Origin: Tritrichomonas foetus
Lineage: Eukaryota; Parabasalia; Tritrichomonadida; Tritrichomonadidae
Direction of reading: 5' to 3'
Length of the DNA: 34,846 nucleotides
NCBI GenBank assembly: GCA_001839685.1
Contig: MLAK01001016.1
Span: 4,487-39,332 of the forward strand
Made by a program: the position numbers and the translations under genes. The notes below the pieces were generated by a model. It ran no database searches, had not been told where the DNA came from, and saw only the letters and a list, made by a program, of their open reading frames with translations. This document shows positions 1-8,795 of this stretch, piece after piece (position 1 is the stretch's first letter; every line of letters begins with the position of its first letter).

Positions 1-1247
1 CTATGGAAAATTACTGAAAGATAAAAAACATTTGAATCAATCTGAAATCAGAAATTAGATAAGAGAAAATGAGATGAGTTGCGTCAAGCTTTATGTTTGC
101 TTCAAAAGATTTTATTAGATTGTTTGTTTAATTGCTTTGCAATACTTTTGTTTTCGATATTTGTATCTTATTCATTTTGACCTTTAGGTCAATCTGAAAA
201 GGGACCCTAATATTTTACATCATTCAAATGCTCAGAATATGAACAAACTTTTTGATCCCGAGGTCATCCATTGAAGAATGATTCTTCACATCACTTCACC
301 GGAGTTTATCCTTAACGCATTTTTCATCTGATCACCATGATTGTTGAAACAAACTGTTGGTGTTAACACCCCTCAGAAAAAAAATTATTTTTGTGATAAA
401 ATATTCTCACAAAATTCAATCAAAGAAAAGTATGTTCCTCATTCAAAAATCAATACATTCAAATTCTCAGATACTTTTATTTTATGCAAATTTTTGTGAG
501 ATAATTATTATTTCTATTATTTTTCAATGATCACAATTTTCAATGGGTAAAACCATTTAAATTTTAAGTTGAAAATTTCAATTATTATTGATTATAAATT
601 GAGAACTTTTCTCATAAAAAACTCATCATGTAAATTGTGAAAAAGTTAATAAGGGACAGATCACTGTAATTATTTCATAAATAATTACTTTCATGATGTT
701 ATAAATAGTATTTACTAAATATGAAAATAAAAAAAGTTTATTTTCAATTTAAATTGATTATCAAAAATATTTTTCATTGATTATTTACCAGTGAGATTTT
801 TTCTGATTATTAATCAATATTATAATGTATATTGATTTCATTCATATTATATTGGAGTATTTTGGAGAATAAAATTTGAAAAAATTGTAAAATGTCGTTT
901 CGTATTTTCCTTAGACTTTAACGCGAAATACAGTTCACAAAAATCTTTTTACATATATTTGATTCAGTTTTTTTCTGGAATAATTTATTAAATTTTTACA
1001 TTTGACCTTTCAGCAAAAATGTCCAGTATGCTTTCCTTCTACATAAAAAGCGTGCTTTTTATTTGTTTATAACGCACGGTCTTCTGTTCAACCATTTTTT
1101 TTTAATCATTATTTTTTTTTCTGTAATCCACCCAAATATGTATCAATGTCTTCTATCATCATTTATCATACATAAAATAAGCAGACTCTCAAGAAAAAAT
1201 TTGATCAAAATATTTTTCAATATTAGTTTTGTTTTTTGACACTTAAA
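1..1247. other. AT-rich intergenic DNA
   Basis: No convincing gene is seen in either direction. The stretch is AT-rich with many A and T runs and only short open frames. A small perfect inverted repeat (TTGACCT, 2-nt loop, AGGTCAA) lies at 177-192 and is not obviously part of anything larger. The window edge may cut a gene lying further left. Confidence 0.6.
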
Positions 1248-1343
1248 ATGGGTAATTGTGATGAGACTTCACGCGCAAGCACCTCCTCCAACTCGAAGTT
1301 ACCCAAAGAACCCACAAAGTTTCCCATCACATTAGCCCATTAG
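1248..1343 (+). CDS. Possible 31-aa micro-ORF beginning MGNC
   Basis: An ATG-to-TAG frame of 31 codons sits in a short patch that is clearly richer in G and C (about 1250-1340) than the surrounding DNA. The product starts Met-Gly-Asn-Cys, which has the form of an N-myristoylation signal (Gly2) followed by a palmitoylatable Cys, and continues with a Ser/Thr/Lys/Pro-rich stretch. It contains no recognisable domain. No TCA start-site motif lies within 20 nt upstream of the ATG, unlike the clear genes here. It could be a real short membrane-anchored peptide, a fragment of a lost gene, or chance. Confidence 0.2.
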   Translation: MGNCDETSRASTSSNSKLPKEPTKFPITLAH

Positions 1344-1471
1344 ATTGTTTCCACTTTTGACCTCTATTTACCCTTTTACACAACAATTACACAACTAATG
1401 AAAATGAATCTCTACCAGTGTTCTTGATAATCATTCCTTAATACACAATATTGAAAAATGAATATGCAATT

Positions 1472-1519
1472 GAGAGCTAGCTCTGGACTGCAATGGGAAT
1501 ATCCCTATGTATAGCTCTC
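1472..1519. repeat. Stem-loop downstream of the first kinase gene
   Basis: GAGAGCTA at 1472-1479 pairs with TAGCTCTC at 1512-1519. Inside this 8-bp stem is a second short inverted repeat, GGGA-ATA-TCCC, around 1494-1504. It lies about 110 bp beyond the stop codon of the minus-strand kinase, so it could be a 3'-UTR structure, a small structured RNA or a repeat fragment. No snRNA hallmark was recognised. Confidence 0.35.
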
Positions 1520-1629
1520 TATCAAGAGTAACCAATGTCTTTATTAAATCTTAAAAGAAAGCTAAATGTTGAACCAATTTATTGTTTATTCACAAACACA
1601 CTGCTGAGATTAAAATAAATTACTTAAGC

Positions 1630-3330
1630 TTAAGTAAGAATCAGATTTGATCTTTTTTGTCTTCCAATTGTTGATGCAGTAGGCTTTTGATGATTCAATT
1701 TGATTACATTAGGTGAAATATTAGGCTGCATCACCTTCCCAATCAAAAATTTATTATTTTTGTGAGGATTTTTATAGATTAAAGTCGCATTTGAACAAAA
1801 AGTGCTGTTTTTTGTTACATCCTTTCTACTTTCAGGAGGTCCTGGGCCATTTATATTCGTTGTTTCATTTGGCATCAAAGATGATCCGCCGGTTTGGATA
1901 TTATTTTCATTCTCTTTGATAGGCTCAAGTATATGTTCATCTGAGCAACCAACATGTCGGGCGTCATTTTTAAATTGAAAAGAATTGCGTGGATCATTTT
2001 GATAATTTGAATGATTTCGTTGGATCGCATTATTTTCTGCTGTTGCAGCGAGATAGAATGGGGAGTGGTTCGTGATAATGTGCGAGTGAGAAGTTATGGT
2101 TGATTGCTTTTTGGCTAAATATAGCGGGCCAGAAAGGTCTGTCGGTGGTGCAGATGACTTTTTACTGAGTTTATTCACAAAATTTTTTTTATTTAATAAT
2201 TCTTTAAAATTATTGTATTCTATTTCTTTTGTAATTTTAGCTTTTCTGAGTGCTCGATAAACGAGAAATTCTTCAGTCCCTGGTTTAATGCAATTTATTG
2301 GATCCATGCCACATTTCTGTAACTCGATAGCAATTTGAGGGTCAAGGCCAAAAGTCGAGTTTGGATTGACCTTGAATTGAACACTTTTCAAAAATGAAAT
2401 ATCTGAATATCGACAATATTCAGAATTTTTTATCCATTTGTGTTGAAGTACTTCATCTATAGTTATTCTTTGGTCAGGATCTTTATTTAGCATTCGTGAC
2501 AACAAATCATAAAGTTCGCGATCACCTCCTTCAAATGGGAAGTATGGTTCTTCCTGAAGAATCTTACGAACTAATAAATTTATATTGGTTGATTCAAATG
2601 GCATTTTTCCAAATGCCATTGCATACAATACAATTCCAAGACTCCAAACATCAACTGGCTTGGAATATGGCATCCTTCTGAATATTTCTGGTGCTACAAA
2701 AGGATATGAACCGCATAGTGTCCTCATAAGTGGTTGAGAACTGGTTGATTTTTGGGCATTTTCTCCTCCTTTATTTGAATTATTATTTGGTCCCACTTCA
2801 GAATTTTCAGGGATTATTTCTTTGAAAAATTGCGATAATCCAAAATCGATCATTCGAACATTCATATTCTCATCAAACAGAATATTCTCTAATTTTATGT
2901 CGCGATGCACAAGATTAGCGATATTATGAAAGTAAAAAACGGTTACTGCCAATTGGATAAATGTGCGTTGAATGTCTTCTTTGGATAATTTCTTTCGTTC
3001 GTTCAATAAATGAAGAAGGGTTTCGCGGTTGCAGCATTCAAGGACAAAATAAAAGCTGTTTTTTGATTCAACAAGCTGATAAAATGATGAAATGAAAGGG
3101 AAGTCGACCGTTTCTAAAATTTCAACTTCCCTTTGAAAGTTCTTCGTTGCTGATTCTTTTAGATTGAGGTTAAATTTACTGATCTCTTTAATCGCGACTC
3201 GAAATCCAAATTTCGTATGAACAGCGAGGTAGACAATTCCGCATCCACCTTTTCCAATCAACGAGAAATTGCAAAATTCAGGAAACGCCTCTTCAAGTTC
3301 AACAATCTTGTTGGGTTGGCTTTCGTTCAT
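1630..3330 (-). CDS. CAMK/CAMKL-type Ser/Thr protein kinase, 566 aa
   Basis: Complete eukaryotic protein kinase domain, about residues 22-300. Visible are the glycine loop GKGGCG (26-31), VAIK lysine K48, HRDIKLEN (H142, R143, D144, K146, N149), DFG (162-164) and APE (213-215), so it should be catalytically active. The layout resembles the AMPK/MARK-like branch of CAMK kinases. After the domain comes a helical segment (about 325-372) in the place where AMPK/MARK relatives carry a UBA-like domain, then a Ser/Asn-rich tail to residue 566. Oddity: about 30 Asn/Ser/Gly-rich residues (about 173-203) are inserted in the activation segment between DFG and the T204-x-CGS motif. The ATG at 3330 is used because the domain starts soon after it and TCAAATACC lies immediately upstream. 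A transposon begins only 97 bp upstream. The substrate is unknown. Confidence 0.93.
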   Translation of the reverse strand: MNESQPNKIVELEEAFPEFCNFSLIGKGGCGIVYLAVHTKFGFRVAIKEISKFNLNLKESATKNFQREVEILETVDFPFISSFYQLVESKNSFYFVLECCNRETLLHLLNERKKLSKEDIQRTFIQLAVTVFYFHNIANLVHRDIKLENILFDENMNVRMIDFGLSQFFKEIIPENSEVGPNNNSNKGGENAQKSTSSQPLMRTLCGSYPFVAPEIFRRMPYSKPVDVWSLGIVLYAMAFGKMPFESTNINLLVRKILQEEPYFPFEGGDRELYDLLSRMLNKDPDQRITIDEVLQHKWIKNSEYCRYSDISFLKSVQFKVNPNSTFGLDPQIAIELQKCGMDPINCIKPGTEEFLVYRALRKAKITKEIEYNNFKELLNKKNFVNKLSKKSSAPPTDLSGPLYLAKKQSTITSHSHIITNHSPFYLAATAENNAIQRNHSNYQNDPRNSFQFKNDARHVGCSDEHILEPIKENENNIQTGGSSLMPNETTNINGPGPPESRKDVTKNSTFCSNATLIYKNPHKNNKFLIGKVMQPNISPNVIKLNHQKPTASTIGRQKRSNLILT

Positions 3331-3418
3331 GGTATTTGAGTCAATTTTTATTTATATTGATTCAATTAACAAATGAATTAAATCACAGAATTTCTGGTAT
3401 TTTGAAATGAATCATGAA

Positions 3419-3426
3419 TTCTAATT
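3419..3426. repeat. Left target-site duplication of family A copy 1 (TTCTAATT)
   Basis: TTCTAATT here is repeated exactly at 5427-5434, flanking the terminal inverted repeats of the outer transposon. An 8-bp duplication is typical of hAT elements and also occurs in some Mutator-like elements. Confidence 0.9.
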
Positions 3427-3536
3427 AGATGTATACAAACTAAATAGTCTTAACGTACGAAATCACTAAAATGATCCTTATCATCAGTATTACTTAATAC
3501 CATCAGTCAAAAATCAAAACCCAAATAGCTAAAAGA

Positions 3537-4144
3537 ATGACGAAAATTTCCCTTATCGCAAACTTCGCAAATGGCCGAATTCAAAAATATTTCGAAAATG
3601 ATTCTGAAGAAGCTATTGTTTCAGTTTTCGGGTGAACAGCTTTCAGTCAATTGTTAAATCTATTTTTTATAGTTATGAGCCATATTTATTCATAGTTTTG
3701 AAATTTTGCAACAATTAAACCGAAAAAAGAGCGATTTTGGAGAAAGCCTAAAAAAAAATTGTGAGAAGCTTTTTTTCCAAGAATCACAAAGATTATAATA
3801 CTGCTTCCCATAATTCTATTTACACTTCTTCTATCGATTTTTAATTAAAAATCGCGAAAATTTTGATAGTTTTAACTCAGTGATGTTGAATTAATTCAAT
3901 TTCCATTTGACAAATATGAATGTATTGAAATCTTTTCTGCCATAAAATTTTAGTATATGAAGAAAATAGACTGGCAGTCCTCAACAGCACATTCTCAAGC
4001 AGGGATACAGATACAACGATTGAAAGACCAAATCAAGAAAAATGGAATCCAATATGTTTTTTTCCAGACTCGATGCCAAGTGAATTTTCTGATGACTCGC
4101 CAATTAGATGGCAAAACATTCGTAATCTTCTCATTGATGCCTAA
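3537..4144 (+). pseudogene. Decayed protein-coding relic inside family A copy 1
   Basis: An ATG at 3537 opens 32 codons with natural composition (begins MTKISLIANF) and stops at TGA 3633-3635. After about 250 bp of apparently degraded sequence, coding-like frames reappear. One ends at the TAG just before 3957 (contains FPFDKYECIEIFSAIKF). A second, shifted frame (about 3932-4144) contains LAVLNSTFSSRDTDTT, WNPICFFPDSMPSEF and IRWQNIRNLLIDA before TAA. These read like real protein. The ATG-initiated 86-codon frame at 3957-4217 is a shadow of the second one and ends in a low-complexity Phe/Ile run. The relic may be a transposase remnant or a captured gene; I cannot name the family. Confidence 0.5.
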
Positions 4145-4509
4145 ATTTTTTTTCTTTATATCAAAATTATTAATATTTTTTTTATACTTCATTTTTGTAT
4201 TTTGGAAAACATTATAATTTTCGATGGAGGGTCATATGATAATAAAAAGAACGATTTATAATAAGAAATAATCAAGATATTAATGCTATAAAATCACTTT
4301 TTATCTCAATAATTCTCAGAAATTTCTGTGGGGTTTATTTTTTTCTCACAATTTTTTTTTTGGATTTGGTTTTCTCTGTATCTTGATTTTTAAATTATAA
4401 TATTTATATATTATTAATAGGATTACAATTAAATAATTTTTAGATGACAATAATATCAACAATTATTCATTTAGATCTCTCAATAGTCTTCTACATCTAG
4501 AGCTAGTTA

Positions 4510-4517
4510 GTTTGTAT
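4510..4517. repeat. Left target-site duplication of the nested element (GTTTGTAT)
   Basis: GTTTGTAT here, part of the right terminal repeat of family A, recurs exactly at 5413-5420 on the other side of the nested element. The duplicated octamer proves insertion into a pre-existing family A copy. Confidence 0.9.
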
Positions 4518-5412
4518 AAAAGTACACAACCTATGCTTCTACGCTTATGATTTTATTTATATTTTCTCCATATAATTAGCATAATTAAAAAATAATATAT
4601 CCAAAATATTAAAAGATTTTGTCTTTTTATTTTTGAGATATTCTTCGATTTAATAAAAAAAGCAATTTTTTTAGAAATACTTATTGTTTTGAATACATTA
4701 TAATCGTATATTCCATTGAAAATGAAAATCTACTTTTTTCCCACACATATGCGACATATCCTTGATTTTTGAGAGTATTTACATGGATAAGCTCCTTCAA
4801 AAGTATTTTAAGAAAGAAAAAAAAATTATGCCCAAAAAATAAGATTCTCAAATAATTTCAGAATTAAATTCAATTTCCTTCTTTATTAATAAGAATGTTC
4901 ATGATTTTGTGTGAGTTGAATACAATTGGTTCATTAGATTTTGATCAAATATCGAATTTTTTTTGAGAACGTAATTCTCGACAACCAAAAGACGAAAATG
5001 CTTTATAAATCGATGTTAATACATTCTGACGAAATTGTGCATGTTGGCAAAGTTTGAAAAAAAATCTAAGCATCAATCTTTCGGAAAATTCAAATTCAAT
5101 AAAATTGGTGTATTGCAAGATAAATTCGATAAAATTGTCCACATAGTAGGGATAATATAGAGAAATATTTGAGTAACTCTTTGATCTAGTGGAAAGGGCT
5201 AAATCTTTCATCTGCCTGGAGATTTTAGAAATAACGTGTAATTTCGAAAATAGTAATCAAGCGAATTTTGGCATTTTTTATTGGTTGAGATCTATTCAGC
5301 AAAAATTCGTTGCTGTAAATTAAGCATCAGAGAGTCGGGAAGTTGTTTCCAAGATTCGAAAAAGTTCAGTTTATTTAATGAAAATAAACGTATTTCCAGG
5401 TTGTGTACTTTT
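4518..5412 (-). mobile_element. Nested DNA transposon (family B), 895 bp
   Basis: Perfect 15-bp terminal inverted repeats: AAAAGTACACAACCT at 4518-4532 and AGGTTGTGTACTTTT at 5398-5412. It is flanked by the exact 8-bp duplication GTTTGTAT (4510-4517 and 5413-5420). It is unrelated to family A at its ends. The interior is AT-rich on the left and carries a decayed coding relic on the minus strand on the right. There is no intact transposase, so it is a non-autonomous copy mobilised in trans. No second copy was noticed in this window. Confidence 0.9.
4899..5412 (-). pseudogene. Broken protein-coding relic inside the nested element
   Basis: On the minus strand a coding-like frame starts inside the right terminal repeat (reads KVHNLEIRLF), continues with FFESWKQLPDSLMLNLQQ and RIFAE, then meets an in-frame TAG. 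It continues after the stop (NSLDYYFRNYTLFL), shifts frame at about 5212, and runs through the longest open piece (ATG at 5211 to 4945; contains STRSKSYSNISLYYPYY and FKLCQHAQFRQNVLTSIYKAF). It shifts again in the A-run near 4955-4965 and ends with FDQNLMNQLYSTHTKS at TGA 4899-4901. That makes one nonsense change and two frameshifts. No family was recognised. It may be a transposase remnant or a captured host-gene fragment, as in pack-type elements. Confidence 0.5.
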
Positions 5413-5426
5413 GTTTGTATACATCT

Positions 5427-5434
5427 TTCTAATT
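5427..5434. repeat. Right target-site duplication of family A copy 1 (TTCTAATT)
   Basis: Exact match to 3419-3426. It fixes the outer element's right boundary at 5426 even though the nested element splits its terminal repeat. Confidence 0.9.
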
Positions 5435-6115
5435 GCTAATTTTTAATCACAAAATAAAAAATAAAAAATACATAGTTTCAAAAAGTTTAGTTTCTTTTGA
5501 AAGACAAATTAAAATTAGCTACAAATTTTATTCAAAATTGACTGAAGAAATTGTCAATTTAATTTGTAATGAACGTTCACAAAAATAATATTTTTAATAT
5601 ACGATTTTTATCATTTAAATTTATACTGTTATTGATGTTTTTAGTTTCTATTTTGTCTATATTTCTGAAACACTATTTTATCGCAAAATCATTGATTTTC
5701 ATCGACATAGAAAACAAACAAATTTTTATTGATTATTGAATTTTTAGGAAAAAATTGTGATGGGAGAGGAATAATAATTGAAATACTTCAATCAGTTAGG
5801 ATTTTTTTATAAAAAGGGTTGTTAAAAAATTAAATCATTCAATTTGGAAAGGGGTATTGAAAAAAGTGGACTTTTTCTAAAATGTTTTCAAATATGTCTC
5901 AATTTATTCATCACTATCAAGAAACTCTGCTGGGATGAAGAAAAATTCTCCAAGAAACATTCTGAAGCGTATATATTTACATCTATCACCTTTATGAATT
6001 CGATCATGTGTCTTTGAATTGAAAATTATTAGGTTAATGATTTATTCATTAACTCAATTTTCCTGTAATCAAATATTTCAAAATTCTTAGGAGAAAGGTC
6101 AAAATCTATATCGTA
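5435..6115. other. AT-rich intergenic DNA upstream of the CDF-like gene
   Basis: No gene, RNA or repeat was recognised. Near the end, GGTCAAAATC lies about 25 nt before the ATG at 6116 and is the only TCA-type candidate start-site motif close to that gene. Confidence 0.5.
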
Positions 6116-7846
6116 ATGGTTAATTTGTATGTTTTTGAAAAAATGATTCTCGGACTGCCTCAAAGGCAGACTTGGATCATAAGACTCTCTCGAAAAATAC
6201 GCAAATTTATATTTACCAATTCCGCAGTTTGTATTTCTCTTGCACTTTTCCTGCAATGTCATTTTTTCGAATATCAATCAATTTTTTCATTATTTTTTTC
6301 ATGTTTCTGTTTTTCTGTTTTTGTGTGGTTTACTCAATACAGACAATTTGATAACTTGACAGTATTTTCGGTCGCAATGATCACCAATTTTCTTCAAATA
6401 TTTGGATTAAATCATCCTGACTTTAATTATTTAAACAGAGTTGTTCTATTGTTTTCTATGACAGATATGTCATATTCACTTTTACATCAAATGAAAAATC
6501 AATTTTTTATTGTTTTGGCTTTCTTTCTTTATTTTCTAGTGAAATCAACTTTTTCACTTTCTGCATATTTTTGCATTTTTGGATTTGCTTTTATTTCGTT
6601 TTTCGAATCACTGGCATTCCATTATTCTTTCTTCCATTCTCAAAAGCGAATAAGAATGGATTTGAGTTCACTTTCGCTTTCTTTGTTTTTACAAATTGCC
6701 ACAAAAAACAAAATTTCATTTCATTCATTTTTATTAGGAGTAGTTTTAGTTTTAGTTTCAATTTTACAAAAATATGTAACCTATGATTTTCTCATAAATT
6801 TATTTATCAAGCCAAAAATAGAGACTTCTAAATTAATTTTATCATTATGCTCAATAACTTTTGTTTTTCTCGGATTTGAATTTTACATTTCAAAGAAAAT
6901 TCAGTCAATTGGATTTCGATCGTTAACTGTTCGAACTTTCTTTGTAAATTTGATAATGTTATCATCAGGAATTGATTCATCTAAACGATCAAATAATAGT
7001 TTGAGGTTTAGTTTTGGTTGGGTTCGATTTAGTAATGTTTTATTTTTTTCATTCGTTATTTTTCAAATTTTGTCAACTTTTTATCTTTTTGCAAAAGTCG
7101 TGGAACATTTGATTTCATCACCATTTATTTTAGAAACAGGTCTCCCTACAATTTCAATTTTCTTTTTAATTGTTGAAACTTTTCTAATTTTCCAAATGGC
7201 TCTAATTAATTCCAAAAATAAATGCTTCAATACGCTCAATGCTTTGGATATCATTTTTCAATACTTAACAGCTGCATTGAACGTTTTATCAGCAATTTGT
7301 ATTGAATCCTTAGATATTTACTTCTTGGATTCACTTACTTGCTTCCTTGTGTCTCTTTCAATGATTAAAACAGCCATATCACTTTTATCACCATCAATCT
7401 TCCATAATGCCTGTAACATAAAAAACAACAATATCTTAAAAAACAATATTAAAAATAACAACAAAAGTTTCGTCAGTCACCAATGCGTTCAAAATAATCA
7501 AAGTATATCTAGTAATCCAAGTATTTATCATAAGGTGACTGGGAAAACTAGAAGGAAAAATGATTTCAAAGTTAAGCAGTCGCAGTTTGATATTCATTCT
7601 TTATTGGTTGGAACTGGGAGCAATGATGCAGAATTGATTGTTGAAACTCTTGAAAAAGTTGGGAAAGTAAATGATTTCCACATCTGGCAGGCTTCTGAAA
7701 ATTTGAGTGTAGCAACATGCATAATTGAAGGATCACCGAATATGATTACTGAAGTTATTGATGAATTACAGAAAATGAAAGTGCGAGATTTAACAATCGA
7801 AGCGAATAGAGATAGCTATAAAGGCTCAAAACCAAGCAAAGTCTAA
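6116..7846 (+). CDS. CDF/ZnT-family-like membrane protein lacking metal ligands, 576 aa
   Basis: The first 230 residues or so form a hydrophobic extension of about six membrane segments, as in ZnT5/Msc2-type proteins. The CDF core follows: a segment at 240-258, one around 268-288, and the family landmark FSFGWVRFSNVLF (298-310), equivalent to the (Y/F)GWxR-EVL block before TM3. Then come TM3-TM4 (309-362), TM5-TM6 (378-424), an Asn/Lys-rich linker and a C-terminal cytoplasmic domain with NDFHIWQASENLSVA, the HxW block of CDF proteins. The TM2 and TM5 HxxxD zinc ligands are absent: TM2 reads RTFFV and TM5 reads QYLTA (382-386). By family knowledge this resembles ZnT6/Zrg17, non-transporting partners of ZnT5/Msc2 in the secretory pathway. 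An accessory, Golgi/ER role is inference. A second ATG at codon 10 is possible. Confidence 0.75.
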   Translation: MVNLYVFEKMILGLPQRQTWIIRLSRKIRKFIFTNSAVCISLALFLQCHFFEYQSIFSLFFSCFCFSVFVWFTQYRQFDNLTVFSVAMITNFLQIFGLNHPDFNYLNRVVLLFSMTDMSYSLLHQMKNQFFIVLAFFLYFLVKSTFSLSAYFCIFGFAFISFFESLAFHYSFFHSQKRIRMDLSSLSLSLFLQIATKNKISFHSFLLGVVLVLVSILQKYVTYDFLINLFIKPKIETSKLILSLCSITFVFLGFEFYISKKIQSIGFRSLTVRTFFVNLIMLSSGIDSSKRSNNSLRFSFGWVRFSNVLFFSFVIFQILSTFYLFAKVVEHLISSPFILETGLPTISIFFLIVETFLIFQMALINSKNKCFNTLNALDIIFQYLTAALNVLSAICIESLDIYFLDSLTCFLVSLSMIKTAISLLSPSIFHNACNIKNNNILKNNIKNNNKSFVSHQCVQNNQSISSNPSIYHKVTGKTRRKNDFKVKQSQFDIHSLLVGTGSNDAELIVETLEKVGKVNDFHIWQASENLSVATCIIEGSPNMITEVIDELQKMKVRDLTIEANRDSYKGSKPSKV

Positions 7847-8062
7847 TTTCTTTTCTTGGCGATTTTTGTTTGTATTTATTTTTGTTTAATAAATATATAT
7901 TATACAACATTTTATTTGTCATATATGTTATTTGGGCATAAAATTTTTATTCGTAGTAATCCAACTTAATTATTTGTACGTTAGAATATTCCAAAATTAT
8001 TTCAGATTTATTCTTCCGATCAATTGGAGATTTGGTGAAGACTGTAGATAATGATATATTGT

Positions 8063-8102
<40 letters not shown>

Positions 8103-8795
8103 TGAATCTTATGATCATTTAAAATACTAAATGAGATTCTTACGATGAGAATTGATCTCTAAATAGAACAGTTTTAGTTATCCAGTTAGCCATGGTCAAT
8201 TAGTTTTATACAAAATTAATTATTCGTGTTGATATATCACGATGTCTCATCGTAGTCTACTAAATCCCATTGTTTCTTATAAAGTAAAAAAATATAAAAC
8301 CTTAAAGTTATTTTGGCCAGATTGTGATGATCGAATTTAATCAATAACTATGATGGATTTTCTAAGAACAGAGAAATATTTATCAGTTCTTTCTTCACAA
8401 ACTGTCTTTTTCAATAATTATTATCATAAACAGGAATATCGTGATTTTCATGTTTTGATCTTAAAGAACAAACAATCCAAGCATTCAATCAAAAAATGAA
8501 ATACAATTATTTTTTGATAAAACAATTTTTATATCATAAATATACATTTTATAGTTATCTAATATAGTTTGATATTAAAAATACATCATTGACTATCATT
8601 GAAAGCTTAGCAAGAGTTAGTTCAAAGATGATAATCATTATTTTTGAGATTCTTCATTTGGGTCAGAGTATGAAGATGTGCGAATCCTATTAAGTCTGAT
8701 GAATATAAACATATTTTTTCTTTTTTCACTTTTTCGAATTATTTCCGAAGTAAAACTTCTTCAAGTAGACGTTAGTAACCCTTCAAATTTTTCCT
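7847..8795. other. Intergenic DNA between convergent genes
   Basis: This lies between the 3' ends of the CDF-like gene (+) and the second kinase gene (-). AATAAATATATATT shortly after the CDF stop could serve as a poly(A) signal region. It contains the poly-T tract at 8066-8101. A 68-codon frame over 8678-8884 is mostly low-complexity and overlaps the kinase on the other strand, so I do not call it. Confidence 0.5.
8066..8101. repeat. Poly-T tract, 36 nt
   Basis: Uninterrupted run of 36 T. A similar but longer run (44 T) lies at 22331-22374. No target duplication or gene remnant was noticed next to it, so a retroposed poly(A) tail is not supported. Confidence 0.95.

Larger units (their letters stand above)
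3427..5426 (+). mobile_element. Family A DNA transposon, copy 1, interrupted by a nested element
   Basis: The left end is AGATGTATACAAACTAAATAG (written as 17+4 nt). The right end is its inverted counterpart, but it is split: ...CTAGTTAGTTTGTAT ends at 4517 and GTTTGTATACATCT resumes at 5413-5426, because an 895-bp element is inserted 6 bp from the end. Removing that element and its 8-bp duplication leaves 1097 bp, exactly the length of copy 2 at 23143-24239. I count about 17 differences between the copies by eye. Direct repeats TTCTAATT flank it. The inside carries a decayed coding relic (3537-4144) and a perfect 20-bp palindrome (3835-3854). There is no intact transposase, so it is non-autonomous. 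The superfamily is undetermined: 8-bp duplications allow hAT or Mutator-like, and no classic hAT terminal motif is visible. Confidence 0.9.

Noticed and set aside
177..192. Inverted repeat TTGACCT-TT-AGGTCAA as a terminator or binding site
   Set aside because: Short, isolated and without a neighbouring gene in the window.
3957..4217. 86-codon ATG frame in family A copy 1 (and 23674-23934 in copy 2)
   Set aside because: It is open in both copies but ends in a Phe/Ile/Leu run from T-rich DNA and changes three amino acids in 17 total differences. The overlapping shifted frame is much more protein-like.
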